Counted from the stretch's first letter, positions 1 through 8,259 are shown. The stretch: DNA of 35,782 nucleotides from Chlamydiales bacterium (GCA_020831465.1 JAFIGI010000009.1:1-35782), one strand, 5' to 3'. Notes: generated from the letters alone by a model not told the origin. Numbers and translations: made by a program.

Positions 1-1
1 C

Positions 2-118
2 AGTCCTGATCTCAATCCAATCGAAAAGTTTTGGGCATGGTTCAAAAAGAAAGTCAGATCTGTGATCAATCACTTTAAAACTCTAGGAGAGGCGATAGAT
101 TATGTTTTCAATATGTAA
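2..118 (+). mobile_element. IS630-family transposase, C-terminal end (element continues upstream of the window)
   Basis: The frame from base 2 to a TAA at 116-118 encodes 38 residues beginning SPDLNPIEKFWAWFKKKVR. This is the hallmark end of IS630/Tc1-like DDE transposases: the final catalytic Glu lies in NPIEKFW, followed by a short basic helix. The start of the gene and the left end of the element are outside the window. The right terminal inverted repeat should lie just after the stop, but it cannot be defined without the other end. The next gene starts almost immediately, so the insertion probably disrupted it. Confidence 0.8.
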
Positions 119-132
119 AATTTTCAATCTAT

Positions 133-1146
133 TTGACTATACGTCTCTATTTGGAAGACTTAATCGATGCCTGCTTCTGGAAAGCGGTCGAAGAGAAGCT
201 GGAGGATGTTCAAGCTATTTTCCAAGCTTTAGAGCAGTTTTTAGTCAAAGAGACCCAGACCACACCTTTAAAAACCTTGAGAAAAGAGCATGGAAAAGTG
301 CCGGCTCCTCAGGCAGTCGAGCAGCTTAAACAGGATGTTTTCGGCCCTTTAGAAAAATTTTGCAGAGAAAATCCATCATCGGCTCGCTTGTTCGATTTAA
401 GAAAGATGAAAGAAGAATTCGACGCCTTTGTCGACTATAAAAAGCTTCCTAAAGAGATTTCGATCTATGGGATGGAAGAGGGAATCAGCATTGTGGAAGC
501 AACCGCTGATATGACATCCGAAGGCAAAACGATTCAGGATATTGCGGATATGGAATTGGAAAATGAGAATCTTTCCGATAAAACAAGCGACCTTCCCACC
601 GTGCGGTATGATCCGGCCGACCCGTTGCCCTGGAACGGTGATTATCTTCAACTTCTTGCAAATTCCTCCCCAAGGCATACGTTGCTTGGGATTCCGGTTT
701 ACTATAGCCCGAATTTTGCTAGAGTTTCGGAGTTTGAAGATGAGAATGCACGCGTTCAAAAGCCCGCTTACCAAATCCTTGTACATGAGAATCTCAATGG
801 AGAGATGCGGGTGGTTCTTTTGGATTTACATGATGCCCGGGCTATCCTTAGAAATATGTCTAAAGGGGTGGTTTCATCTAATGCCAATCACTACTATCTC
901 ATGTCTGGGGGTGGGGTGATTGCATGCGATAGCAAACGGCGGCGGATAAAGCTCGACGAAACAAACACGCAGACGACTGCTATCCATCTCATCCGCAAGC
1001 TCTATTCGGCTCATACGACATTGACCAAAAAAGAGAAACAGTATTTAGCGGAAAGGGATCACAAAGCTTTTTTCAATGAATTAAATAGGCTTCATGCCAT
1101 TTGGCCGCATCTTACATCCTTTGCCGCTCAGTCTAAACTCGGTTAG
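133..1146 (+). CDS. Hypothetical protein, probably 5'-truncated by the IS630 insertion
   Basis: I do not recognise this 337-residue protein. It is soluble-looking, with no signal peptide or membrane segment, helical and charged at the N-terminus (EEKLEDVQAIFQALEQF) and more mixed later. The only early start is TTG at 133, without a ribosome binding site; the first internal Met is near residue 92. The frame stays open upstream to about base 79, inside the transposase gene. The likeliest reading is a gene whose original 5' end was replaced by the insertion sequence, leaving a remnant that may not be expressed. Its stop overlaps the stop of the convergent VKOR gene by 4 bases. Confidence 0.6.
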   Translation: MTIRLYLEDLIDACFWKAVEEKLEDVQAIFQALEQFLVKETQTTPLKTLRKEHGKVPAPQAVEQLKQDVFGPLEKFCRENPSSARLFDLRKMKEEFDAFVDYKKLPKEISIYGMEEGISIVEATADMTSEGKTIQDIADMELENENLSDKTSDLPTVRYDPADPLPWNGDYLQLLANSSPRHTLLGIPVYYSPNFARVSEFEDENARVQKPAYQILVHENLNGEMRVVLLDLHDARAILRNMSKGVVSSNANHYYLMSGGGVIACDSKRRRIKLDETNTQTTAIHLIRKLYSAHTTLTKKEKQYLAERDHKAFFNELNRLHAIWPHLTSFAAQSKLG

Positions 1147-2477
1147 AAAATCAAGCGATCCCAGTTGCCGTACTTCTCTTTTATCCGTCCTCGGAAAATG
1201 CTGAGGATGATCACGACCGCCCCAACAATAACCGAATGCCAGATCAACAGATCGGTCGCACCCGGAAGCACGAAGCTGGCAACAGCGAACCAAAGCGCGA
1301 TAATCATATTCATAAATCTTACAGCACGCGTAACTTCAGCCCAAGCAATGATTGAGAAGACAACGATCAATGCTCCGCAAACATCCGTGTTATCGGCTAA
1401 AATCCCGGAGTAACCTAGGACATTGTTCGCAAATAATAGCCATGCCCCGATGAGGGCGGTGATTAAAAGATTCCACTGGATCCTGACACCCCAAAACATC
1501 GATTTTATGATTTTCCATGGCGATTCGCTAAAAGATGGAGAGCGTGTATCGACACTATCCACAGAGTATTCCGACCCTTTAAAGAAGATGCGTCGGAAAG
1601 GTTTCTTTTCTCGACGGACTTGACGTAAATATTGGCAGACCGCTACGACTTCGTCGACCGTCAAGGCGAGCATGATCAACATACAGGTCGCGATAATTAA
1701 ACAGAGACCGCACCATGCGCCGACGGCAATCGGCTGAAGCATGACGAGAGTGATACTGACAAATCCTAAAGGAACGACAAGGATGCCGAAGACAACCACA
1801 ATCCAGGGCATCGTGTGCCAGCGCCGCGCTCCTCCTTTCGCTCCCATAATCGCCTCAAGCGAATAAGCCATCGCTCCAAGACCTGCATCTGGAACAGGGA
1901 ACTCATGCGAAATCATTGAGGTGATCACTCTTTCCGTTCCCATACCAAAAAAGGGATCCCATACATAATCAATATAATGAAGCTGAAAAGCTGCCATGTA
2001 ACGAGCGATGAACCATCCCACGATAGCGAAGAAAATAATCGGAATTCGCTGTGGCCATGATGAGGGGTTGTATGTCCATCCCGGTGGGATTTGGGGCCCT
2101 ATTTCAAATTGATAGGGCCTTAGAGGAACCAGTACGGTAAAGGCTATTGCCAGTATGCCGATCAGCGTGTCGTTCACATAGATCACAGGCTCCTCTGCCC
2201 AAAAGGCAAGTGGAGCGAACTGGAGCCAAATTCCAACTAAGCATCCTCCCCAGATCCACCCGCTCCATTTCTGCTTCATCGAGATGAATCCGAAAATGAC
2301 CAGCAAGAGTCCTGAAATCCAGTCGCTGTAGCGCAGCGGCTCATGGATATAGCCGAATGATTCGGGGCTCATTAGGAGCCAGAGCCCGAGAACAATCATC
2401 CCGAAGCGCGTCCAAATCATTTTGTTATGGAATTCTCTTTGGATCTTATTACGCTCTTCTACTGTTATCTCAGCCAT
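1143..2477 (-). CDS. VKOR-family thiol oxidoreductase fused to SPW-repeat membrane segments
   Basis: A polytopic membrane protein of about 444 residues with roughly ten hydrophobic segments. The N-terminal part carries SPW-type features (MSPESFGY; WLQFAPLAFW). The middle has the vitamin K epoxide reductase core: FPVPDAGLGAMAY, then GAWCGLC with the CxxC active site at about residues 256-259. VKOR proteins pass electrons from periplasmic thiol oxidases to quinone. The loop that carries a second Cys pair in classical VKOR contains no Cys here. A C-terminal block again looks SPW-like. I chose ATG 2477 because AAGGAG lies about 7 bases upstream; the longer form from 2498 would include that site in coding sequence. 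The start overlaps the upstream epimerase gene by 8 bases, so the two form one operon and are probably translationally coupled. Confidence 0.8.
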   Translation of the reverse strand: MAEITVEERNKIQREFHNKMIWTRFGMIVLGLWLLMSPESFGYIHEPLRYSDWISGLLLVIFGFISMKQKWSGWIWGGCLVGIWLQFAPLAFWAEEPVIYVNDTLIGILAIAFTVLVPLRPYQFEIGPQIPPGWTYNPSSWPQRIPIIFFAIVGWFIARYMAAFQLHYIDYVWDPFFGMGTERVITSMISHEFPVPDAGLGAMAYSLEAIMGAKGGARRWHTMPWIVVVFGILVVPLGFVSITLVMLQPIAVGAWCGLCLIIATCMLIMLALTVDEVVAVCQYLRQVRREKKPFRRIFFKGSEYSVDSVDTRSPSFSESPWKIIKSMFWGVRIQWNLLITALIGAWLLFANNVLGYSGILADNTDVCGALIVVFSIIAWAEVTRAVRFMNMIIALWFAVASFVLPGATDLLIWHSVIVGAVVIILSIFRGRIKEKYGNWDRLIF

Positions 2478-3567
2478 TTTTCTTCGTCTCCTTAGCATGC
2501 TTCTTCACGGAGTGAGGAATAGGTATTTTATGCCGCTTATACCAGGCGATCGGATCAGCCTTCATATTTTCAACAAGCTTGGGCAGAGTTTTGCGCAATA
2601 TACGCTTAGGCGACCATCCCAACACCTCTTTCGCCCGATCCATTGAAAACTGGTAATTGTCATCTGCAAGATCGACCATCCATGGTTTAATAAAGGGTTT
2701 AGTCATAAAAGGCGTGTTGTTCTGTACCCAAGCTCCAAATTTGGCGATCGGCTTAGGAATCCACCACATCGGCCATTTCTTAGAACCGTGAATTAACCGC
2801 CCGAATTCAGTTTGCAGTTCTCTATAGGTAATCGAGTCTTCTTCGCAGCAAAGCAAAACTAATTCTTTGGGAATCTCTTTTCTCTTGTGCATCAGCAAGA
2901 TGAGTAGATCACTTAAATCGTCAAAGTGTGTATAAGGAACCCCATTCGAAGATTTGCCCGGGAAAACCAAACTTGCTAGCTGTTTTTCGTAGATACGCGA
3001 CATATGTTGCGAGAGAGGAACGCAGTTGCACTCATCATCATAACAGCCGGCGATCCTGACGATTACGTAAGGGATATCACCGTGCTCTTCACGTATCACC
3101 TTCTCCGTGCGGACTTTAGAAGCTGGATAGTGCCATTTTCCCCGAATAGGCGAGTCTTCGTTTTGCACAACTCCCCTCTCAGTCGGTTCATGCACTAACA
3201 TCGTGCTGGTAAAGATAAACTGCTCTACTTCAAATTTTTTGGCTTCTCGCAGCATTCTTCGTGTTCCTTCTACAGTAATCGCGTCGTAAAGCTCAAGATG
3301 TTTACCCTCAAAACTGTAGTAAGCTGCAAGGTGAATAATGGATGCAATCCTGTTTCCATATGCATGGCGGATCCGTTTAAAGGCGCACTCAACACTATAG
3401 TCCGATGAAAGATCGACATAGACAAACTCCATTGAGGGAGCAGTAGAAGTCATCGCTAAAAAATCTAATCCAACTGGTTGAAACTCATCGCCTAAGCGCT
3501 CAATAACCCGTGTACCGACACGTCCGCTACTGCCGGTAACGACGACAACTTGCTTATCCGTCGCCAT
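2470..3567 (-). CDS. NAD-dependent epimerase/dehydratase (extended SDR)
   Basis: A 365-residue extended short-chain dehydrogenase. The Rossmann motif TGSSGRVGTRV is at residues 11-21 and the catalytic YPASK (YxxxK) lies mid-protein, with an upstream FTSTM supplying Ser/Thr. These enzymes act on nucleotide sugars, steroids or related carbonyl/alcohol substrates; the substrate here cannot be read from sequence. There is no signal peptide, so it is cytosolic. AGGAG precedes the ATG at good spacing. The gene is first in a two-gene operon with the VKOR/SPW protein, a pairing I believe recurs in other bacteria, hinting at a shared redox or envelope role (inference). The gene upstream is divergent. 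Confidence 0.85.
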   Translation of the reverse strand: MATDKQVVVVTGSSGRVGTRVIERLGDEFQPVGLDFLAMTSTAPSMEFVYVDLSSDYSVECAFKRIRHAYGNRIASIIHLAAYYSFEGKHLELYDAITVEGTRRMLREAKKFEVEQFIFTSTMLVHEPTERGVVQNEDSPIRGKWHYPASKVRTEKVIREEHGDIPYVIVRIAGCYDDECNCVPLSQHMSRIYEKQLASLVFPGKSSNGVPYTHFDDLSDLLILLMHKRKEIPKELVLLCCEEDSITYRELQTEFGRLIHGSKKWPMWWIPKPIAKFGAWVQNNTPFMTKPFIKPWMVDLADDNYQFSMDRAKEVLGWSPKRILRKTLPKLVENMKADPIAWYKRHKIPIPHSVKKHAKETKKNG

Positions 3568-3681
3568 CTCACTCTCCTAATTTAATAATCACTTTTACTT
3601 AGTTTATTTCAATATCGATAAAAAAATATATAAAAATTTTTAACAAACAAATATGATTGTTTATTAGGAGAACAAATTAAA
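3568..3681. promoter_or_regulatory. AT-rich divergent promoter region with a small inverted repeat
   Basis: This 114-base AT-rich gap separates the divergent epimerase and DUF4383 genes and must hold both promoters. I see no clear consensus -35/-10 pair on either strand. An inverted repeat AAACAA (3645-3650) / TTGTTT (3657-3662) with a 6-base spacer lies just before the plus-strand ribosome binding site AGGAG (3666-3670). It could be a weak operator or chance in AT-rich sequence. Confidence 0.3.
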
Positions 3682-4038
3682 GTGCGACCGTTTGCCTTTA
3701 TCATTGGGATCATTTTTTTAATCATCGGGATTGCGGGATTTGTTCCGCATCTTGTGGTCGAGGATCGTCTTGCAGATGTATTCCGCGTCAACATTTGGCT
3801 CAATACGCTGCATGTTGTTTCAGGAATTCTTGCATTTGCCGCAGGATTTTCAAGGCGTATAATCTTGCGACTTTACTACCAAATATTCGGGATTTTATAC
3901 GCCTTGTTGGCCGTGCTGGGATTTATCTACGTGGAAGAGGATATTTTAGGATTTTTGGCCAACAACAACCCCGATACATGGTTTCACGTGATCATCGCGA
4001 TCGCCTGTTTGATACTTGGCTACGGTTCAAAAGATTAG
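3682..4038 (+). CDS. DUF4383-like small integral membrane protein
   Basis: A 118-residue protein with four hydrophobic helices, no signal peptide and little outside the membrane. The pattern GF(V)PHL..., then NxxHVVSGILA, then YYQIFGILYALLAVLGF and a final TWFHVIIAIACLILG resembles the DUF4383 family, whose function is unknown. Start is GTG at 3682, with AGGAG about 11 bases upstream; no ATG is available near that site. Transketolase begins 10 bases after its stop, so the two are probably co-transcribed. A functional link is not evident. Confidence 0.7.
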   Translation: MRPFAFIIGIIFLIIGIAGFVPHLVVEDRLADVFRVNIWLNTLHVVSGILAFAAGFSRRIILRLYYQIFGILYALLAVLGFIYVEEDILGFLANNNPDTWFHVIIAIACLILGYGSKD

Positions 4039-4048
4039 GTGCATTATT

Positions 4049-6139
4049 ATGAGCGAACTTAAAGATACACAGAAAGATGAGGCGAGTTTCGCCGAAGATA
4101 CTTTGGCCATCAACACAATACGCACCTTGGCAATGGATGCTGTCCAAGCTGCGAACTCAGGGCATCCGGGAACGCCCATGGCTCTTGCTCCAGTAGCCTA
4201 TTGCCTATGGCAGCGCTTTTTGCGCTTCGATCCCAAAGACTGTATTTGGCCTAACAGAGACCGTTTTATCCTTTCGAACGGACACGCTTCGATGCTCCTC
4301 TATTCCCTTCTCCACCTGACCGGTGTAGAGGCGGTCAACGAAAAATATGAAAGTGTCGGCCAACCTTCGGTGACTCTCGACGATATCAAAAAATTCCGTC
4401 AGCTCGAAAGCAAATGCCCGGGCCATCCCGAATACCGATGGACATCGGGGATCGAAACAACAACAGGACCTCTTGGCCAGGGTGTTTCCAACAGCGTCGG
4501 AATGGCAATCGCCAGCCGCTGGATGAGTACCTATTTCAACCGTCCGGGATTTGATATGATCGACTACAATGTTTATGCGATCTGCGGAGACGGCGACATG
4601 ATGGAAGGGGTAAGCTCTGAAGCCGCCTCAATCGCCGGCCATCTCAAACTTTCGAACCTATGCTGGATTTACGACAACAACCATATCACCATTGAAGGGA
4701 GTACCGATCTGGCTTTTACCGAGGATATTGCGACCCGCTTTCTCGGATATGGTTGGAATGTGCTGCGGGTGGGAGATGCGAACGACCTGCGCATGCTGAC
4801 AAGAGCCTTTCAAACCTTTCATAAAACCCTCGACCGCCCAACTTTCATCATTGTCGACAGCCACATCGCCTACGGCTCGCCGCATAAACAGGGAACAGCT
4901 GCCGCCCACGGAGAGCCGCTTGGAGAAGAGGAGATCCGCCTCACAAAAAAATATTACGGTTGGCCTGAGGAGGCAAAATTTTTAGTCCCCCCCACTGTCT
5001 ATGAAACATTCAACAAAGGAATCGGTAAACGAGGACACGATCTACGCGAGGCGTGGATGGAGCTCTTCGACCGTTACCAACAGCAGTATCCCGAGCTTGC
5101 CGACCAGCTTTATAAGATGCAGCATCGCCAACTCCCCGACGGATTCGATCGCGATTTCAAACCATTCCCAGCAGATCCGGCAGGATTGGCCACAAGAGAC
5201 TCGAACGGACAAGTCTTGAACATTTTAGCTAAAAATTACCCTTGGCTTATTGGAGGTGCGGCAGATTTAGCCCCTTCGACAAAGACACATTTAAAATTCG
5301 AAGGAGCCGGAGATTTTGAAGCAAATAATTATGCCGGTCGTAACTTGCATTTTGGAATCAGGGAACACGCGATGGGTTCGATCCTCAACGGCCTTTCCCT
5401 TTCAAAAATCCGTCCGTTCGGCGCAGGTTTTTTTATCTTCAGTGACTACTGCAGACCGACGATCCGTTTGAGCGCACTTATGGAAATCCCCGTGATCTAC
5501 ATCTTTACACATGACTCGATCGGAGTCGGCGAAGATGGACCAACCCACCAGCCAGTCGAGCAACTCGCCTCTATCCGCGCAATTCCTGGCTTGACGACGA
5601 TCCGTCCTTGCGATGCAAACGAAGTACTTGAAGCATGGAAGTACATCGCCCACCAGCGACACGAACCCGTTGTTCTTGTGCTTTCAAGACAAAAGGTGCC
5701 GACTCTGGACCGCTCAAAGTATGGTGCGGCTGAGGGGCTTCATAAAGGTGCATACGTTCTTGCCGACTGCCAAGGCAAACCTGATCTACTCCTGCTTGCG
5801 ACGGGAAGCGAAGTTTCCCTATGTCTGAACGCTTACGAACAGCTCAAGCAAGATGGAATCAAATGTCGCGTTGTGAGCATGCCCTCATGGGAAATTTTTG
5901 AAAAACAAGATGAAAATTACAAAAATTCTGTGATTCCGCCCGATGTGACTGCACGCATTTCTGTCGAACAGGCTTCAACTTTTGGGTGGGAGCGTTACGT
6001 CGGACTGAAAGGGCGTTCAATCGGGATGGATACTTTTGGAGCCTCCGCCCCATTGAAAGAATTATTGAAAAAATTCGGATTTACTCCTGAACATATTGTG
6101 TCTCAGGCAAAAGAACTATTGCAAGTAGTTCACAAATAA
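4049..6139 (+). CDS. tkt: Transketolase
   Basis: A full-length (696 residues) thiamine-diphosphate enzyme of the pentose phosphate pathway. It moves two-carbon units between ketose donors and aldose acceptors, linking ribose-5-P, xylulose-5-P and erythrose-4-P to glycolysis. Motifs in order: SGHPGTPMALAP, SNGHASMLLYS, TTGPLGQGVSNSVGMA, the ThDP/Mg site GDGDMMEG...NNH, GSPHKQGTAAAHGEPL, and in the pyrimidine domain HFGIREHAMGSILNG (catalytic Glu) and THDSIGVGEDGPTHQPVEQL. I chose ATG 4049; an in-frame TTG at 4016 lies inside the preceding gene and has no ribosome binding site. Cytosolic. It follows the DUF4383 gene by 10 bases. The product should connect to the glucose dehydrogenase and trehalose genes in this window through hexose phosphates. 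Confidence 0.97.
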   Translation: MSELKDTQKDEASFAEDTLAINTIRTLAMDAVQAANSGHPGTPMALAPVAYCLWQRFLRFDPKDCIWPNRDRFILSNGHASMLLYSLLHLTGVEAVNEKYESVGQPSVTLDDIKKFRQLESKCPGHPEYRWTSGIETTTGPLGQGVSNSVGMAIASRWMSTYFNRPGFDMIDYNVYAICGDGDMMEGVSSEAASIAGHLKLSNLCWIYDNNHITIEGSTDLAFTEDIATRFLGYGWNVLRVGDANDLRMLTRAFQTFHKTLDRPTFIIVDSHIAYGSPHKQGTAAAHGEPLGEEEIRLTKKYYGWPEEAKFLVPPTVYETFNKGIGKRGHDLREAWMELFDRYQQQYPELADQLYKMQHRQLPDGFDRDFKPFPADPAGLATRDSNGQVLNILAKNYPWLIGGAADLAPSTKTHLKFEGAGDFEANNYAGRNLHFGIREHAMGSILNGLSLSKIRPFGAGFFIFSDYCRPTIRLSALMEIPVIYIFTHDSIGVGEDGPTHQPVEQLASIRAIPGLTTIRPCDANEVLEAWKYIAHQRHEPVVLVLSRQKVPTLDRSKYGAAEGLHKGAYVLADCQGKPDLLLLATGSEVSLCLNAYEQLKQDGIKCRVVSMPSWEIFEKQDENYKNSVIPPDVTARISVEQASTFGWERYVGLKGRSIGMDTFGASAPLKELLKKFGFTPEHIVSQAKELLQVVHK

Positions 6140-6140
6140 A

Positions 6141-6191
6141 TCATAATTCCATGCGTCAGATAAAAAAATAAACCCTGACGCATGATTATGA
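6141..6191 (+). promoter_or_regulatory. Long hairpin spanning the start codon of the next gene
   Basis: CATGCGTCAG (6150-6159) pairs perfectly with CTGACGCATG (6175-6184) across a 15-base A-rich loop. After a two-base bulge, TCATAAT (6141-6147) pairs with ATTATGA (6185-6191). The 17-pair structure contains both candidate starts of the following gene (ATG 6182 and 6188). No U-tract follows on the plus strand, so it is not a classical rho-independent terminator for transketolase; it may control translation or processing. Confidence 0.55.
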
Positions 6192-6769
6192 AAAAATATT
6201 TAATTTTACCTTTTTTGTTATTTAGTTCGCTTTTTGCATATCCACGCTGTTCTCCACAACTCGAAACCGCACTGCAGGCGATCTACCGTTTCCCTGAAGG
6301 GAAAAAGTTGATTGAAGAAGTTGAGGCCGACGGTCCTGTTTCAATCCATTGGGCCCCCTTCCCCGCTAACAGTCAAGCGAGGTGGGAGTCCGATACTCGA
6401 GCCATTGTCATCAACTCCAAGATGCGCCCCTCCTACGGAGACACCGTCCGATCGATTTTTTTTGAACTGCATAACGCGAAAGTGGACAAAGAATTCGAGC
6501 GCATTGATTGGCTGGCTTTGCAACGCCGCCTCTCCAAAAACGACTATGTGGAAGCAATTGAGAGACTCGAACATCAAAACGCTCTAAGAGTAGGCACTTT
6601 GATTGAACAAGGGATCCGGCAGGGGTATTTCCCCCCATCTTCAAGATGGTATATTCCACCTGACTTTGAAACCCATTATAGGATACAAAGGGAGGCAGGC
6701 CACTCAGGCAGAATAGCCGCTCTCTATGATTCGCTAATAAGAAGCCATTATTATGGGTACAATCGGTAA
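6182..6769 (+). CDS. Secreted hypothetical protein
   Basis: I do not recognise this protein (195 residues). A basic start followed by a hydrophobic stretch ending near FAYPRC looks like a Sec signal peptide (about residues 1-21), so export is likely. The mature part has IVINS followed later by SIFFELHNAK, a pattern like the LxHELxHA helix of zinc metalloproteases but with Phe and Asn where the two metal-binding His should be; if related, it is catalytically dead. Start is ATG 6182 or 6188; neither has a ribosome binding site and both lie in a hairpin. It overlaps the next gene by 17 bases and shares a plus-strand run with transketolase. Confidence 0.6.
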   Translation: MIMKKYLILPFLLFSSLFAYPRCSPQLETALQAIYRFPEGKKLIEEVEADGPVSIHWAPFPANSQARWESDTRAIVINSKMRPSYGDTVRSIFFELHNAKVDKEFERIDWLALQRRLSKNDYVEAIERLEHQNALRVGTLIEQGIRQGYFPPSSRWYIPPDFETHYRIQREAGHSGRIAALYDSLIRSHYYGYNR

Positions 6770-7109
6770 GGAAAAACTCGAAGAACTGCAGAGGCGCATG
6801 AAGCGCCTCTGTATTAAAGAGGAAGATCTTATTGAAAAATTTGTTCTCGGAAGTGGGCCGGGAGGACAAAAAGTGAACAAAACGGCCTCCTGCGTCTATC
6901 TGAAGCATATCCCCTCGGGTCTCGAAGTGAAATGCGGAAAAGAGCGCTCGCGGGAACTCAACCGCTTTCTTGCTCGCCGTCAATTATGCGAGCGGCTCGA
7001 AAAGGAGCAGCTCGGACTCAAATCTCTGAAAGATAAACAAATAGAAAAAATCCGGAAGCAAAAAAAAAGACGCAAACGGCGCGGTGAATCCCAAGACACT
7101 ATTATTTGA
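6753..7109 (+). CDS. Peptide chain release factor-like protein (GGQ domain), ribosome rescue
   Basis: A 118-residue protein with only the peptidyl-tRNA hydrolase domain of class-I release factors. GSGPGGQKVNKTAS holds the catalytic GGQ at residues 37-39, followed by KHIPSGLEVKC and a very basic C-terminal tail (KQKKRRKRR). The stop-codon-reading domains of RF1/RF2 are absent. This architecture fits stalled-ribosome rescue factors of the ArfB/ICT1 and mitochondrial C12orf65 (mtRF-R) group; the wording around the GGQ, with NKT then HIPSG, looks closer to the latter. It would release peptides from stalled ribosomes in the cytosol. The start at 6753 overlaps the previous gene by 17 bases and lacks a clear ribosome binding site. 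Confidence 0.8.
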   Translation: MGTIGKEKLEELQRRMKRLCIKEEDLIEKFVLGSGPGGQKVNKTASCVYLKHIPSGLEVKCGKERSRELNRFLARRQLCERLEKEQLGLKSLKDKQIEKIRKQKKRRKRRGESQDTII

Positions 7110-7134
7110 CGATACCCCAAATTTAGATTATAAT
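7106..7134 (+). promoter_or_regulatory. Near-consensus sigma-70-type promoter for the dsb pair
   Basis: TTGACG (7106-7111), a 17-base spacer and TATAAT (7129-7134) make an almost perfect housekeeping promoter. The -35 box overlaps the stop codon of the release-factor-like gene. Ribosome binding site GGGGGA (7145-7150) follows, 10 bases before the ATG at 7161. Confidence 0.75.
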
Positions 7135-7160
7135 TAAATATAGCGGGGGATTAGATTTCT

Positions 7161-7835
7161 ATGCGCCACATTAAATCGCTGGTTGTTTTCACATTTGTAA
7201 TTTTAATGATTGCAGCCGGTGTCATCTATTATTTATGCTCAATGGAACTTCCGCAGGGAATTGCGCTCGAAACAGAAGGCCAGCCGACGATTGGATATCC
7301 TAAGGCCCGGGTACATGTGGTCGTATTTGAAGAGCCGAAGTGCACGAATTGCCGGATCTACAACAACGAGGTCTTTCCTCAGATCAAAAAGGAGTTTATC
7401 GACACGAATAAAATCCTCTATACCGCCATACCTGTTTCTTTTTTACCGGGATCGATGCCCGCAGCTCTGGCACTGCTTTGCGTCTACTATGCTAACCCCG
7501 ACTATCCCAACAATGAGATGTTTTTTAAATATTTCGATTATCTCTACGACCACCAGCCGGATGAGCATAGTGACTGGGCCACGCCGGAGACGCTGGGAGA
7601 ATTCGCCGAAAAAACCTCTCCTGCAATCGATATTGGCAAACTAAAGAATTGTATCGAGATGGAGAAATACCGCATCCGGATCGAAAAGAACACAGAATAT
7701 GGTGCTGAAGTGATGGGGGGTGTCATTTCGACCCCAACCGTATATGTTAATGGGATCGAAGTCAAAGAGCTCACCTTTGACGGGGTCTCCAAGCTTATTC
7801 GGGAAGTTCTCGCCCACGAAGGAGTGGATTTGTAA
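7161..7835 (+). CDS. Membrane-anchored DsbA-like thiol-disulfide oxidoreductase
   Basis: A 224-residue protein with one N-terminal hydrophobic segment (about residues 7-26), an uncleaved anchor or signal, then a thioredoxin fold of the DsbA/BdbD type. The redox pair is CTNC (Cys61, Cys64) after the strand VHVVVFEEP; the cis-Pro loop is STPTVYVNG near residue 190. It should act in the periplasm, forming or isomerising disulfides in exported proteins such as cysteine-rich envelope proteins. It lies one base before dsbB, its expected reoxidising partner. From memory, Chlamydia trachomatis has a similar adjacent pair (CT177/CT176). A strong promoter drives the pair. Confidence 0.85.
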   Translation: MRHIKSLVVFTFVILMIAAGVIYYLCSMELPQGIALETEGQPTIGYPKARVHVVVFEEPKCTNCRIYNNEVFPQIKKEFIDTNKILYTAIPVSFLPGSMPAALALLCVYYANPDYPNNEMFFKYFDYLYDHQPDEHSDWATPETLGEFAEKTSPAIDIGKLKNCIEMEKYRIRIEKNTEYGAEVMGGVISTPTVYVNGIEVKELTFDGVSKLIREVLAHEGVDL

Positions 7836-7836
7836 A

Positions 7837-8259
7837 ATGGCGCGCAACCTCGAATTGTATTTGGCCTGGCTGCTCGCCTCCCTAGGAACCTTGCTTAGTT
7901 TGTATTTCAGTGAAATTCGCCATCTCGAACCCTGTCATTTGTGCTGGTATCAGAGAATATGCTTATTTCCCTTGGTGATTATTCTAGGGATCGCCGCTTA
8001 CAACAGTTTTTTCGACATCACCCGCTATGTTCTTCCGCAGGTAATCATCGGCTTTCTTTTCGCGCTCTATCAAATTGTGCTTCAGGAAATTCCGGGCTGG
8101 AACCCAATTGATATTTGCGGAGGAGGTCCGAGCTGCGCGGAGAAACTCTACATCGGTCTTGGCCCGATCACGATTCCTATGCTCTCCGCTGCCGGCTTTT
8201 TCGCAATCGGCTTTTTACTTCTTCTCAGCTGGAAGTGTAAAGAGATGCAAAATGAATAG
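7837..8259 (+). CDS. dsbB: Disulfide bond formation protein B (DsbB/BdbC family)
   Basis: A 140-residue inner-membrane protein with four hydrophobic helices. The quinone-linked pair is in PCHLCWYQR (Cys33, Cys36), the second periplasmic pair in CGGGPSC (Cys94, Cys100). DsbB-type proteins reoxidise a DsbA partner and pass electrons to quinone. ATG 7837 was chosen because AAGGAG (7819-7824) lies 12 bases upstream and it starts one base after the stop of the DsbA-like gene. A longer in-frame extension to 7720 would run through that gene and has no support. Translation is probably coupled to the DsbA-like gene. Confidence 0.9.
   Translation: MARNLELYLAWLLASLGTLLSLYFSEIRHLEPCHLCWYQRICLFPLVIILGIAAYNSFFDITRYVLPQVIIGFLFALYQIVLQEIPGWNPIDICGGGPSCAEKLYIGLGPITIPMLSAAGFFAIGFLLLLSWKCKEMQNE

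Noticed and set aside
6411-6983. A 190-codon open frame on the minus strand
   Set aside because: Spans two plus-strand genes, including the GGQ protein, and has no motif.
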